DNA of 40,326 bases, taken from Bacteroidales bacterium (GTDB taxonomy: Bacteria; Bacteroidota; Bacteroidia; Bacteroidales; Marinilabiliaceae). The DNA is taken from assembly GCA_900766825.1 (NCBI GenBank), contig CAAFWU010000038.1:1-40326 (forward strand), read 5' to 3'. Below are positions 25,321 to 33,771 of this stretch, in pieces. Within the stretch, counting starts at the first letter, position 1; each line of letters begins with the position of its first letter. The notes below the pieces were generated by a model, which did no database searches, was not told the DNA's origin, and saw only the letters and a program-made list of their open reading frames with translations. The translations under genes were made by a program, and so were the position numbers.

Positions 25321-28300
25321 TTACTTAACCAAGAGTTTGTTTGCAATGGTCTGACCGTTGCTGAGCTTGAGCACGCAAATGTTGATGCCACGCTGCGCTG
25401 TCTTGAGCTTCTGACCGCCGAGAGTGTAGTACTCTACGCCCACAACTTGAACATCGGCATCGAGCTGAGCAATGGCTGTTGGGAGCTCGGGTATGTAGGC
25501 GGGCGACGAGAAGCCACCCATTGAGTTAGCTGCACGAACGGTTACAGTGGCGTCGGCCGCGGGAGCTGCGCTAAGGGTGTAGGAGGTCGAGGTGGTCATG
25601 CCGTCGTAGATGTCGTTGACAAAGATGGCGTAGGCAATGGCACCCTCGGCAGCGGTCCAAGACACTTGGGCACCGTCCACTGTTATGTCGCCCATCTCAA
25701 CCTGTTGGCAGAGAGCCTTGGGATCCCAGTTGGTGAACATCAGGTTGTAGGCATATGCATCGGCCTGCTCCTGAGTGAGTATGGTCTCGAACGAACCCTT
25801 GTAGGAGTTGATGATGTTGGAGGCTGGAAGCATGTTCTCGCCCTTGACATTCATGGTGTTGAACTCACCAAACACATTGGGGTCGGTGTTGTTCATACCC
25901 TTCTCAATCCAGCGCGAGGCGATGATGGTCTTGATGGCGTTGTCGTCCATGGTGGTGTTGAGCCATACGCAGATGGGCTTGTTCTGCCATGTGCGACCGA
26001 GGTTCCACTCGCCTTTGCCATTGGCCAGGTCGATAACCTGACAGCCATCGAATACATAGCCGAAATTGGTGGAGGAGGTGGGAGCCGTTACGGTGCGGCT
26101 GCCAGAGCCATCGAGTTTGCGAGGCTCAAGAGATATGGTGCAATCTTGGAAACGAACGTCGCCACCGCCGCAGATGAAGTCCACGGTGCCGTGGATGTCG
26201 CAGTTCTCCCAGTAGCTCTGCATGCTGCTGTTCTGGCTGTAGTAGGTGTCCTGATAAGAGAGCATGCGTACGTTCTTGCCAATGGTGCGGTTGCCGCGAT
26301 CTTGAAGCACAGCGGCGCGACCATCGGATGCCCCATAGTAGTCGAGACCGTTCTGGAGTGTGAGATCCTGGAAGTATACGTTTTGTACGTTGGCACCAAA
26401 ATAGAAGAGGTCGGCAGAACCGAGACCCTCGATAGACTTATCGGGACTGGTGAGAATTATGGTGCCCTCGGTGCTCTGACCGATGATGGAGATGTTGGAG
26501 GGCAAGGTGTTCTCTACCTCATCGCCAAAGTCGTAGGTGCCATTGGGGAGGAAGATGTAGACACGCTCGTCGGTTGAAGAGCGCTGAGCATCAGCCATAT
26601 CCACGGCATTGAGGAAGCTGCTGATGGAGCCAGGCTCACAAACGTAGTAGCCAGCGTCGTTCTTGGCAAAGGTGCCAGTGCCAGTGTTGATTATGGTGAG
26701 GCTGTGGAGATAGATCTCGCCGTCCTCGAAGACGAGGCTGAGGGTGCCAGCTTCGCCCTCGTAGTTGTAGATGTTCTTGGTGCCATCGGTGGCCACCTTC
26801 TCGAGGGTTGCAAGGGTCTCGTCGCCCTTCTTGATGAGGATAGCTGCGGCCCCGTCATACTGACACATCTCAGCAATGATGGTTGCGTTGCCGTTGACCA
26901 GAATGTCTATGGAACCAGCCTTGACGTTGAGACCGTGCTGACTGCTATTGTAGCTGTAGGCCGAGGTGGGATTGAAGGCCTCATGGTCCTCGGGGTAGAA
27001 GTATTTCTTCTTGAGGTTGAAGACGTTGCGCTCATTGGGTTCGTCGCCCTCAATGTCGGTAACGAGGGCGGTAAGGGTGATGTCCGCAGTGATGACGTCG
27101 GCAGTTGTGGCCTTTTGACCAGTTACGGTGCTCACGAGCCAGCCGCGGAATTTGGAACCGCTGGGAACTGTTACGTTGGCATCATTGTAGCTGAATTCGC
27201 CAATGGTGGCGTCTTTCTCAACTATTTGTGTGCCCACTTGGGTTTTGCCATCGGCATCGAAGTAGGTGAGGGTGAAGTCGGGCTTCCATACGAAGTGGAT
27301 GGTGTAGTTGGTAACGAGCGTCTCTTCGCCCACGGTGAGGGTTACAGGTATGGTAACGTCGACCTGTTCGTTTTCTACTGAGGAGAATGTGGCCTCACCC
27401 AAAGTGCCATTGGCTGCGGTGAATGAGAGGTCGCTGGTTGTTGGCATAGAGGTTGTTTTGCTCACTTCTACGGTGCCCTCCATGGAGCCATCGGCAGCTT
27501 CGGTAAAGAGGTCGGCTGCAGCGTAGGTTGTGCCAGCGAAGGTAAAGTTGTCCAGCATAGGGCTATTGCTAAGGTCTACTTTGCCGTAGATCTTGATCCA
27601 GTCCATGTAGCAATTCTGTGCAGTATTGTATGCATAGAAGCATATCGAGCAGTTTTTGCGATTGATGTCAATGGAGACCTCCTGGCCTGATTTGTCTGAT
27701 ATAGGATCGCCGAAAACAACTACCCAATCCTCATCACCGTCGCCCTTAACCTTGACATTCCAACCGCGAGTGCCACCTGTGGCAAACTGCTGGAAGACGA
27801 GTTTGGTGACGCTTGAGAGTCCCTCGACGAGCATTGAGGCTTCGAAATTGCACTCCGAGACTTTTGCAGACTCAAGGAAACCAGTATAGGTGTTGTCGCC
27901 ACTGGTTTTCTCGCCCGTTGGGTAGGCACCCACGCCATTGAGCGTTGCGGTGAAGTTCTCTCTGCTATAGCTGGTTTTGAGGTTAACCACCTTGTTTGTT
28001 GTAGTCTTCATGTCGCAACTTGCCCATTCTGAGAAATCTGAGCTATAGAGACATTTCTCTTGATAGGCAGAACCATAGGTCATGGTAACGGAGGCAAGGT
28101 AGCAGTTGTTGTTGTTAGAGACAATCTGCACATAGCCATCCGTTACGTTTTGCGAGGTTATTTTGTAGGTAAGTGTCTCGTTTGATTGCTCAACTACGGT
28201 GCCGTTGATGGTGTAGTAACCATATTTAGGGTAAGGAACAATAGTTACCCTATCGTTGGTTGAGTTTACGGGGATTTGGAGAATGGTGCCATCGTTCAAT

Positions 28301-28551
28301 TGGTAGCTTCCGCCATTGTCTCTCACTTTGCCTGCAATGAGAGTCATGGCCACGCCGTCTACTGTGCACGTTTGAGTCTCGTTTTGGAAATTTCCTTTCT
28401 CGAGACCCATGACGTCGGAGGCAAAGTCCCATTTGACCACAATGTCCTCTTCTCCCACTGTTGGTGCACCCTGTGCCATGAGAGAGGCAGAGGTCAACAG
28501 TGCAAGAGATGCAGAGAGGCATCGGTTGAAAAGTTGGTTGATTTTGAACAT
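25321..28551 (-). CDS. Secreted pectinesterase (CE8) with N-terminal Ig-like regions and T9SS sorting tail
   Basis: 1076 residues from ATG at 28551, which opens the signal peptide ending SLMAQ. The frame extends to 28686 without a plausible start. Residues about 30-630 hold beta-rich domains, including a likely carbohydrate-binding region. The pectin methylesterase right-handed helix covers about 650-990: QDTYY (Asp about 768), TVDFICGG (Asp about 791) and LGRTW (Arg about 853) are the catalytic residues of family CE8. A fibronectin-like domain precedes the end. The last ~75 residues (VEYYTLGGQKL ... INICVLKLSNGQTIANKLLVK) look like a T9SS C-terminal sorting domain. It removes methyl esters from pectin on the surface or outside the cell. 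It stands alone, not in a PUL. Confidence 0.9.
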   Translation of the reverse strand: MFKINQLFNRCLSASLALLTSASLMAQGAPTVGEEDIVVKWDFASDVMGLEKGNFQNETQTCTVDGVAMTLIAGKVRDNGGSYQLNDGTILQIPVNSTNDRVTIVPYPKYGYYTINGTVVEQSNETLTYKITSQNVTDGYVQIVSNNNNCYLASVTMTYGSAYQEKCLYSSDFSEWASCDMKTTTNKVVNLKTSYSRENFTATLNGVGAYPTGEKTSGDNTYTGFLESAKVSECNFEASMLVEGLSSVTKLVFQQFATGGTRGWNVKVKGDGDEDWVVVFGDPISDKSGQEVSIDINRKNCSICFYAYNTAQNCYMDWIKIYGKVDLSNSPMLDNFTFAGTTYAAADLFTEAADGSMEGTVEVSKTTSMPTTSDLSFTAANGTLGEATFSSVENEQVDVTIPVTLTVGEETLVTNYTIHFVWKPDFTLTYFDADGKTQVGTQIVEKDATIGEFSYNDANVTVPSGSKFRGWLVSTVTGQKATTADVITADITLTALVTDIEGDEPNERNVFNLKKKYFYPEDHEAFNPTSAYSYNSSQHGLNVKAGSIDILVNGNATIIAEMCQYDGAAAILIKKGDETLATLEKVATDGTKNIYNYEGEAGTLSLVFEDGEIYLHSLTIINTGTGTFAKNDAGYYVCEPGSISSFLNAVDMADAQRSSTDERVYIFLPNGTYDFGDEVENTLPSNISIIGQSTEGTIILTSPDKSIEGLGSADLFYFGANVQNVYFQDLTLQNGLDYYGASDGRAAVLQDRGNRTIGKNVRMLSYQDTYYSQNSSMQSYWENCDIHGTVDFICGGGDVRFQDCTISLEPRKLDGSGSRTVTAPTSSTNFGYVFDGCQVIDLANGKGEWNLGRTWQNKPICVWLNTTMDDNAIKTIIASRWIEKGMNNTDPNVFGEFNTMNVKGENMLPASNIINSYKGSFETILTQEQADAYAYNLMFTNWDPKALCQQVEMGDITVDGAQVSWTAAEGAIAYAIFVNDIYDGMTTSTSYTLSAAPAADATVTVRAANSMGGFSSPAYIPELPTAIAQLDADVQVVGVEYYTLGGQKLKTAQRGINICVLKLSNGQTIANKLLVK

Positions 28552-28743
28552 TTGTATTAGGTTTGATGAATTAAAATATGTTGCAAAATTGTAAAAAAAA
28601 AACGGACCTAATTGTTGATTGCGACAACGTTTGCAGGGGTGAAATGGTCGGAAAATGGTGGGTGAATGGAGGAGTGATGTGTGCAAACGACTTTGTGGTG
28701 GATTCTGTTGTAGTCCAAAGAGGATTAGAAATGGAGGATAGCT

Positions 28744-28784
28744 ATAAAAAGAGAGAAGCCTAAGTTCGTAGCGAACTTAGGCTT
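28744..28784 (-). terminator. Terminator of the tRNA-Gln cluster
   Basis: A 13-bp stem (28772-28784 with 28756-28768) with a 3-base loop, followed on the minus strand by CTCTCTTTTTAT. It begins 8 bases after the last tRNA. Confidence 0.88.
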
Positions 28785-28792
28785 TAATATTT

Positions 28793-28865
28793 GTTGCCCC
28801 ACCAGGATTCGAACCCAGACTAAAAGAACCAGAATCTTCTGTACTACCTTTATACTATAGGGCAA
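28793..28865 (-). tRNA. tRNA-Gln (anticodon CTG), copy 2
   Basis: A 73-base cloverleaf on the minus strand. The acceptor stem TTGCCCT/GGGGCAA begins with the U1-A72 pair typical of tRNA-Gln. The anticodon stem GAAGA/TCTTT includes a G-U closing pair, with loop TTCTGGT. The T arm is GGTTCGAATCC. The discriminator is C, and CCA is not encoded. It is identical to the copy at 28992-29064. Confidence 0.95.
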
Positions 28866-28875
28866 GAAAAAAAGT

Positions 28876-28948
28876 GTTGTCCCGCAAGGACTCGAACCCT
28901 GTCTAAGAGAACCAAAATCTCCTGTACTGCCATTATACGACGGGACAA
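28876..28948 (-). tRNA. tRNA-Gln (anticodon TTG)
   Basis: A 73-base cloverleaf. The acceptor stem TTGTCCC/GGGACAA pairs perfectly, and the anticodon stem GGAGA/TCTCT encloses loop TTTTGGT (anticodon TTG). The T arm is GGTTCGAGTCC, and the discriminator is C. It lies between the two CTG copies, 10 and 43 bases away. Confidence 0.95.
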
Positions 28949-28991
28949 TCCATAAACACTCTCCGACGTGTCTTCCACTGTCAAAAGAGTT

Positions 28992-29064
28992 GTTGCCCCA
29001 CCAGGATTCGAACCCAGACTAAAAGAACCAGAATCTTCTGTACTACCTTTATACTATAGGGCAA
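28992..29064 (-). tRNA. tRNA-Gln (anticodon CTG), copy 1
   Basis: The sequence is identical to that at 28793-28865, and the identity covers 77 bases (28990-29066 and 28791-28867). It is the first of the three tRNA-Gln genes in transcription order. Confidence 0.95.
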
Positions 29065-29091
29065 GAGAAAATCTCTTTGGATTTGCGAGTG

Positions 29092-29123
29092 CAAATTTAG
29101 AGAGATTAAGTTTTATATGCAAG
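29092..29123 (-). promoter_or_regulatory. Promoter of the tRNA-Gln cluster
   Basis: The minus strand reads TTG (29122-29120), 20 bases of spacer, then TAAATTTG (29099-29092), a full TAnnTTTG match, 28 bases before the first tRNA. It lies just after the stop of the S66 peptidase gene. Confidence 0.7.
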
Positions 29124-29154
29124 AGAAAAGTGGGAAAAGTTGTCGAAAGTAACT

Positions 29155-30162
29155 TTAGAGGTTGGGTCCCATGCTTTGTGGTGCATATTTTCTTCTCAGG
29201 AAGAGTTTGCCTTTGCGGTAGCTGGCGTAGCTTCCCATAAGAATGGGGTAGTTGAATGGTTTGCCATGACCAGCTGGGAAGCCGAGAGCTATGGAGCATT
29301 TGCATTGGTCGGCAATGCGACTGAAGATGTCGTAGGCTGTGCAACCAAAGGGTGTGGCCCCATCCTTCATGTCGGTCATTTGGCCAACAATGATGCCGCT
29401 CACCTTGGCAAAGAAGCCAGAGAAAAGCAGGTTGTGAGCCATGCGGTCTATGTGATAGAGAAACTCATTGAGGTCCTCGATAAAGAGCAGGCATTGCTGA
29501 ACATCGAGTTGCAGAGGAGTGCGCTGTATGGATTCAATGATAGAGAGGTTGCCACCGAGTATGAGTCCATCGACGCTTCGCATGTCGCTGCCTGGGAGTG
29601 GGTCGAAGGGTATCTCTACATTTTTGCCCTGAAGGAGGTCGAGTGTCATTTGGACGTCTGGAGCATCGATGCCATATGTGCTAATGTGCTTAAGCATAGG
29701 CCCATGAATGGCATATTGCCCTCTTTTAACAAAAGCCGAGAGGAGTACGGTGATGTCGCTGAAACCCACAAGCATTTTATCGGTCTTTCCAAAGATGGCC
29801 AGAGGGTCCTGAGGGTCGAAGAGTTCGGGGCATACGCGATGCACGGCACGAGGCAGAGCCAGCATGGTTCGTATGGCACCATAGCCACCGCGCGAACACC
29901 AGACCACATCGATGGTTGGGTCCGACAGAGCCAGCGCGAGGTCCTCGGCACGCTCTTCGTCGGTGGCGGCAAACATGCCACTGGCGGGGCCTGCGGCGTG
30001 GGGCATCAGCACCACATTGTAGCCTGCCGATTTTAGGGCGTCCACTCCGCCCCGCAGATGCTCGGGGGCTATGATGCCCGAGGGGGATACGATGGCTATT
30101 GTTCCGTTTTTGGGGAGCACTCGCTGCTTGTTTTGCGAGAAGGTGGTCATGGCGTATGACAT
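29155..30162 (-). CDS. LD-carboxypeptidase, peptidase family S66
   Basis: 335 residues. It is expected to remove the terminal D-Ala from murein tetrapeptides (LdcA) during peptidoglycan recycling, or to act on related amide bonds (MccF branch). The family features are the start GTIAIVSPSG, VVWCSRGGYG, the nucleophile elbow GFSDIT (Ser about 135), IEDLNE (Glu about 229) and PAGHGKP (His about 299), giving the Ser-Glu-His triad. There is no signal peptide, in line with a cytoplasmic recycling enzyme. A Met at residue 5 is an alternative start. The gap to the tRNA-Gln promoter is short. Confidence 0.93.
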   Translation of the reverse strand: MSYAMTTFSQNKQRVLPKNGTIAIVSPSGIIAPEHLRGGVDALKSAGYNVVLMPHAAGPASGMFAATDEERAEDLALALSDPTIDVVWCSRGGYGAIRTMLALPRAVHRVCPELFDPQDPLAIFGKTDKMLVGFSDITVLLSAFVKRGQYAIHGPMLKHISTYGIDAPDVQMTLDLLQGKNVEIPFDPLPGSDMRSVDGLILGGNLSIIESIQRTPLQLDVQQCLLFIEDLNEFLYHIDRMAHNLLFSGFFAKVSGIIVGQMTDMKDGATPFGCTAYDIFSRIADQCKCSIALGFPAGHGKPFNYPILMGSYASYRKGKLFLRRKYAPQSMGPNL

Positions 30163-30303
30163 GGTAATGCTTTCTATTCTTTTGGAACGGAAAGATAGCT
30201 AAAAAAAAGGAATTGCACCATAATATATTAAGCACAACGCCCTCGTCCCTATTCCCATTGCGCGCAAAGTGGATTTAAGAAAAATAGTGTAGGAGAATAA
30301 GCT

Positions 30304-33300
30304 CTATTGGATAAGAATGGTTCCGCACTCGGGCATCTTGAGTGGGCAACGCACCAAGCCAGTTAGGGTGTCGGCCAGCAGGCGGACCGAGAATGGGGTT
30401 CTGATGACCTCCACGGCGCCAGCCTGCAGCAGGTCTTGGTCCGCAACGCCAGTAGAGTCGGCATTGATGGTGAGAATGGGCGAGGCGGGGTCCAAGGCGT
30501 GGATGTTGGTTACAATGTTTACGGCAATGTCTGCGCAAGCCCTAACGTCGATAACCGACAGCTGGGGGCGGTTGAGCATCCAGACCTTGGTTATGCCCTC
30601 TCGTTCGCTGCGGAAGACGTTGCTATGCACCAACATAAGTGAGATCTGAACCGAGAGGTTGGTGTCTGAGGTGAGTACCATAACGTTGCGGCACTCGTTG
30701 ATGGGCTCATCGTCCAGATCCTGTTCGTCGGAGGTGTAGACGTCGCACAGTTGGCTGTTGTGAGTCAGGCTATCGGGCGAAATCTTATCGGCCAAGAAGG
30801 GCATTTTGAGCCAAAAGTGTGAGCCGCGCCCTGGGGTAGACTCCACACCAATTGAGCCTCCCATAAGGTGGGCGAGCCCTTCGCATATCGAGAGACCGAG
30901 GCCCGCCCCTTTGTTGAAGGCGTTGAGTTTTACAAAGACCTCGAATATGGTGTCCAATTTATCCTGCTCTATGCCGCAGCCCGTGTCCGAGACGTGGAAG
31001 AAGAGGCTGTTGCCGTGCACATCGGCCCAGAGCATTACGCAGCCGCGCTCGGTAAACTGAAAGGCGTTGCTGAGGAGCTTGCAGAGGATTTGTTCCACGG
31101 CCACGCGATCCATGCTCACCATTAGGGACTGCAGCTTGGGCTCGTGGGAGCAGAGGAACTGTACGTTGTGGGGCACTTGGTCCATCATGCGGTCGTGGAC
31201 CGAGGTGAGCAGATTGTCAATGTTGGTGAGCCGGCTGTCGCAATGTCGGTTACCTGTTTGAATCTGAGCCAGTTCCATAATGCCATCCATAAGGCTTATG
31301 AGGGTGGCATTGTTGGATTTTATGATGTCGGCGTAGCGTTTGAGCTCGGGGTCGTTCTGCTGCTTGTCGGCCAGCATTTCCGAGAATCCCACAATGGCAT
31401 TGAGGGGGGTGCGGAGCTCGTGGCTCACGTTGTCGAAGAAGCGCATGCGCAGGTTCTCAACCCTCTCCGATTTGCGGAGCGAGCGGATAAGGGCCTGTTC
31501 GCGTTCCCGCCGTTCGGTGATGTCGAGCGATATGGCGGTTACGGCTTTTACGGCATCGGAGTAGAGGAAGTGGAGGTTGACGTAGTGTGTGCCATCGGCC
31601 TGAATCACACGCACTTCGCGTTGAAAGGCCCGTATCTCGCCATTTACAATTCGGATGAGTTGGGCGTTGACAAAGGCGAGGTCGGAGGGCATCATGGCTG
31701 GGCAGGCGAGCGACAAGGCGTTGTTCGCATCGTTGGCTGGCAGAGCCAAATTGAGGTTCCACTGTGCCGAGGCAAAGCCTCCTTGTCCGAACTGACATAT
31801 GCCCAGTTTGCCAAAACGCCCAATCTCGGCAAAGAAGTTGTTGAAGAGTTGGAGACGTCGGCGCTGAACGGTTACAATCGATGAGTCGACTGACACCACC
31901 ATGTAGCCCGTCATGTTGCCATGTGAGAAGAGTTTGCTAACGCGAATGCTAACATCGATGACGTCCGACCTCATGGTGCGGTAGTAGTTGGCTTTGCTAA
32001 CCTTGCCGAAGTCGTAGAGGATGTTGAAGCTGCAATTGTCTTGCATCCTGATGGTTAGCTTCTGCTCGTCGGTAAGGTTGGGGCTCTCGAAGAGGTTGAC
32101 GTTTTCGTAGTCCTCTTTGTGTCTCAGACCAAAGGTCTGCACACAGCGGTCGTTCACAAACACCTGCTTGCCATTTTTGTCATAGAATGATATGATGGCA
32201 GGCAGTCGGTTGTAGACCATGTTTTGGAACTCTATCTCTCGTTTTTTCTCGTTCTCTCGTTTTATGCGGTCGTCGATGTCTTTGGCCACACCCACAATGA
32301 GTTGAACCTTGCCATTGGGGTCGAAGGCAACGGCTTGGGCCGACACTGAGTACCATCGCATGGCGTCGTCGGTAACGGTGCGCATGCGTATCTCGATCTG
32401 AAACGTGTCGGTTTTTCGCTCTATGATGTCGCAGTAGGCATCGGAGTAGGTTTTGAAGTCGGCCCTATGTGTCATGAGGTCGTAGGGGGCCAGAACAGTC
32501 TTCCCATCGGAAGTGAGCACATAGCGCTGGTGGTTGATAACGTCCCACTGCCATGTGAAGCACTTGCCCGCCAAGCAGGCCATGCGTGTGAGCAGAAGCT
32601 GCTGCTTGAGTTTGCCAGCTGTGACCGACTGGGCAAAGAGGACCATAATGGCGTCGGCCAAGAGCATAAAGAGCTGTCGGTCCTCCATGATCCACTGTCG
32701 GCGGAAGACGGAGCCGCAACTGAGCACGCCCCATGGTTTGCCCGTCTTGGGGTTCATGACCCTGTAGTACATTATGGTGTCGAAGCCGGCATCGGAGTTG
32801 GATCGCATGGCGCGGGGCCAGAGTTTGAAGGCCTCGTCGTTGGCTCGGAGCAGGACCACGGAGTTTTTGGTCATGACATCGGCGAACATGTCGGATGTGA
32901 CCACCGTGGCCACCTTGACGCTGAATTTGGCATCGGGAATGGGGAACTGACCCGAGAGAGCAACGCAGCGGAACTCCTTGGTGTTGGGCGTGTTCTCCCA
33001 AGCGGACACCATAACCCCTGGGGGAAAGTGTGTTCTGAAGTTGCGAAGCAAGTCTGATATCTGGTCGAAGACACTCTCCTCGTTCAGCACAGGATATTCG
33101 TTTTGCCCATTGTCCACTGGGTCGGCCACGGCCTTGCGGAATGTGTTGAAGAGGCCAATGTTGAGGCGCTCCATCGATTCAGTGAGCTGAGGCGATTCTT
33201 GTTGCTGCTGTTCCTCCTCCTTTATTGGGGAGATGGTTCCAATGACGTGGTGGGAACCATTGGCATCGGTGTACTCCGATATCCTGACCAAACGGAGGCG

Positions 33301-33549
33301 ATGTTCGCGTCCGTCGACGCGGAACACTGTTGTCCAAGCCTCCTCTCCGCAGCCCACTTTGCGGTGACAGGCCTCTATGACGTCGGGGTTGACGTAGGGT
33401 TTGAGTTCCTCCTGCGTTACGTGACAGGAGTTGAGGCCCAGAAAATCGCGGAAATTTTCGCTTATGTCGTAGACGCGCTTATCTGAAGCATCCCACCACG
33501 AGACGCCCGTAAGATTCAGTCGATCAAATATTTCTCTTGTTACAGACAT
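30304..33549 (-). CDS. Soluble multi-PAS hybrid sensor histidine kinase with degenerate receiver
   Basis: 1081 residues with no transmembrane segment or signal peptide, so a cytoplasmic sensor. In order: a PAS domain (about 5-110), a GAF-like region (about 150-325), PAS (about 335-435, ending GVAKDIDDR), PAS (about 445-570), PAS (about 585-695, ending AISLDITERR), HisKA with FFDNVSHELRTPLNAIVGF (phospho-acceptor His710), and HATPase with LLSNAFQFT, DTGCGIE and GAGLGLSICEGL. The final ~115 residues resemble a receiver. It keeps an Asp at the phosphorylation position (VIDVR, Asp1001), but Thr1051 replaces the expected Lys in RTPF, and the acidic pair is reduced to one Asp in LTSD. No response regulator is adjacent. 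The kinase core is clear; the PAS borders are approximate. Confidence 0.9.
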   Translation of the reverse strand: MSVTREIFDRLNLTGVSWWDASDKRVYDISENFRDFLGLNSCHVTQEELKPYVNPDVIEACHRKVGCGEEAWTTVFRVDGREHRLRLVRISEYTDANGSHHVIGTISPIKEEEQQQQESPQLTESMERLNIGLFNTFRKAVADPVDNGQNEYPVLNEESVFDQISDLLRNFRTHFPPGVMVSAWENTPNTKEFRCVALSGQFPIPDAKFSVKVATVVTSDMFADVMTKNSVVLLRANDEAFKLWPRAMRSNSDAGFDTIMYYRVMNPKTGKPWGVLSCGSVFRRQWIMEDRQLFMLLADAIMVLFAQSVTAGKLKQQLLLTRMACLAGKCFTWQWDVINHQRYVLTSDGKTVLAPYDLMTHRADFKTYSDAYCDIIERKTDTFQIEIRMRTVTDDAMRWYSVSAQAVAFDPNGKVQLIVGVAKDIDDRIKRENEKKREIEFQNMVYNRLPAIISFYDKNGKQVFVNDRCVQTFGLRHKEDYENVNLFESPNLTDEQKLTIRMQDNCSFNILYDFGKVSKANYYRTMRSDVIDVSIRVSKLFSHGNMTGYMVVSVDSSIVTVQRRRLQLFNNFFAEIGRFGKLGICQFGQGGFASAQWNLNLALPANDANNALSLACPAMMPSDLAFVNAQLIRIVNGEIRAFQREVRVIQADGTHYVNLHFLYSDAVKAVTAISLDITERREREQALIRSLRKSERVENLRMRFFDNVSHELRTPLNAIVGFSEMLADKQQNDPELKRYADIIKSNNATLISLMDGIMELAQIQTGNRHCDSRLTNIDNLLTSVHDRMMDQVPHNVQFLCSHEPKLQSLMVSMDRVAVEQILCKLLSNAFQFTERGCVMLWADVHGNSLFFHVSDTGCGIEQDKLDTIFEVFVKLNAFNKGAGLGLSICEGLAHLMGGSIGVESTPGRGSHFWLKMPFLADKISPDSLTHNSQLCDVYTSDEQDLDDEPINECRNVMVLTSDTNLSVQISLMLVHSNVFRSEREGITKVWMLNRPQLSVIDVRACADIAVNIVTNIHALDPASPILTINADSTGVADQDLLQAGAVEVIRTPFSVRLLADTLTGLVRCPLKMPECGTILIQ

Positions 33550-33620
33550 TGCAAAAGAAAGCCTCAGGAAGATGAAGTGATATGCTTGGAGTGTTAGGCC
33601 GCAAGACCTTTGTGAATGGA

Positions 33621-33651
33621 CTAAATTAGCATAAAAGAATTAAATTAACAA
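33621..33651 (-). promoter_or_regulatory. Possible promoter of the hybrid kinase gene
   Basis: The minus strand reads TTG (33651-33649), 20 bases, then TAATTTAG (33628-33621), one base from TAnnTTTG. The ATG is 72 bases downstream. A hairpin, CATTTGT/ACAAATG (33667-33684), lies just upstream. Confidence 0.4.
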
Positions 33652-33696
33652 CAATTTAGTTTGTGTCATTTGTGTTAACAAATGTATTAATATAGC

Positions 33697-33734
33697 TGTG
33701 GGGAGAGGAAAACTGATTGTTTCCTCTCCCCACA
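33697..33734 (-). terminator. Hairpin after the DUF2723 gene
   Basis: A perfect 15-bp stem TGTGGGGAGAGGAAA/TTTCCTCTCCCCACA with an 8-base loop, 38 bases after the stop of the DUF2723 gene. There is no strong T tract on the minus strand, so it may protect or process the mRNA end instead of terminating. Confidence 0.65.
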
Positions 33735-33771
33735 CTTATGTCCTATAATAAGGTAATAAGGAGTCAGTCCC

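Noticed and set aside
25666..26577. Plus-strand open frame of 303 codons opposite the pectinesterase gene
   Set aside because: Antisense shadow of a gene with catalytic motifs in the right order; its translation shows no family features.
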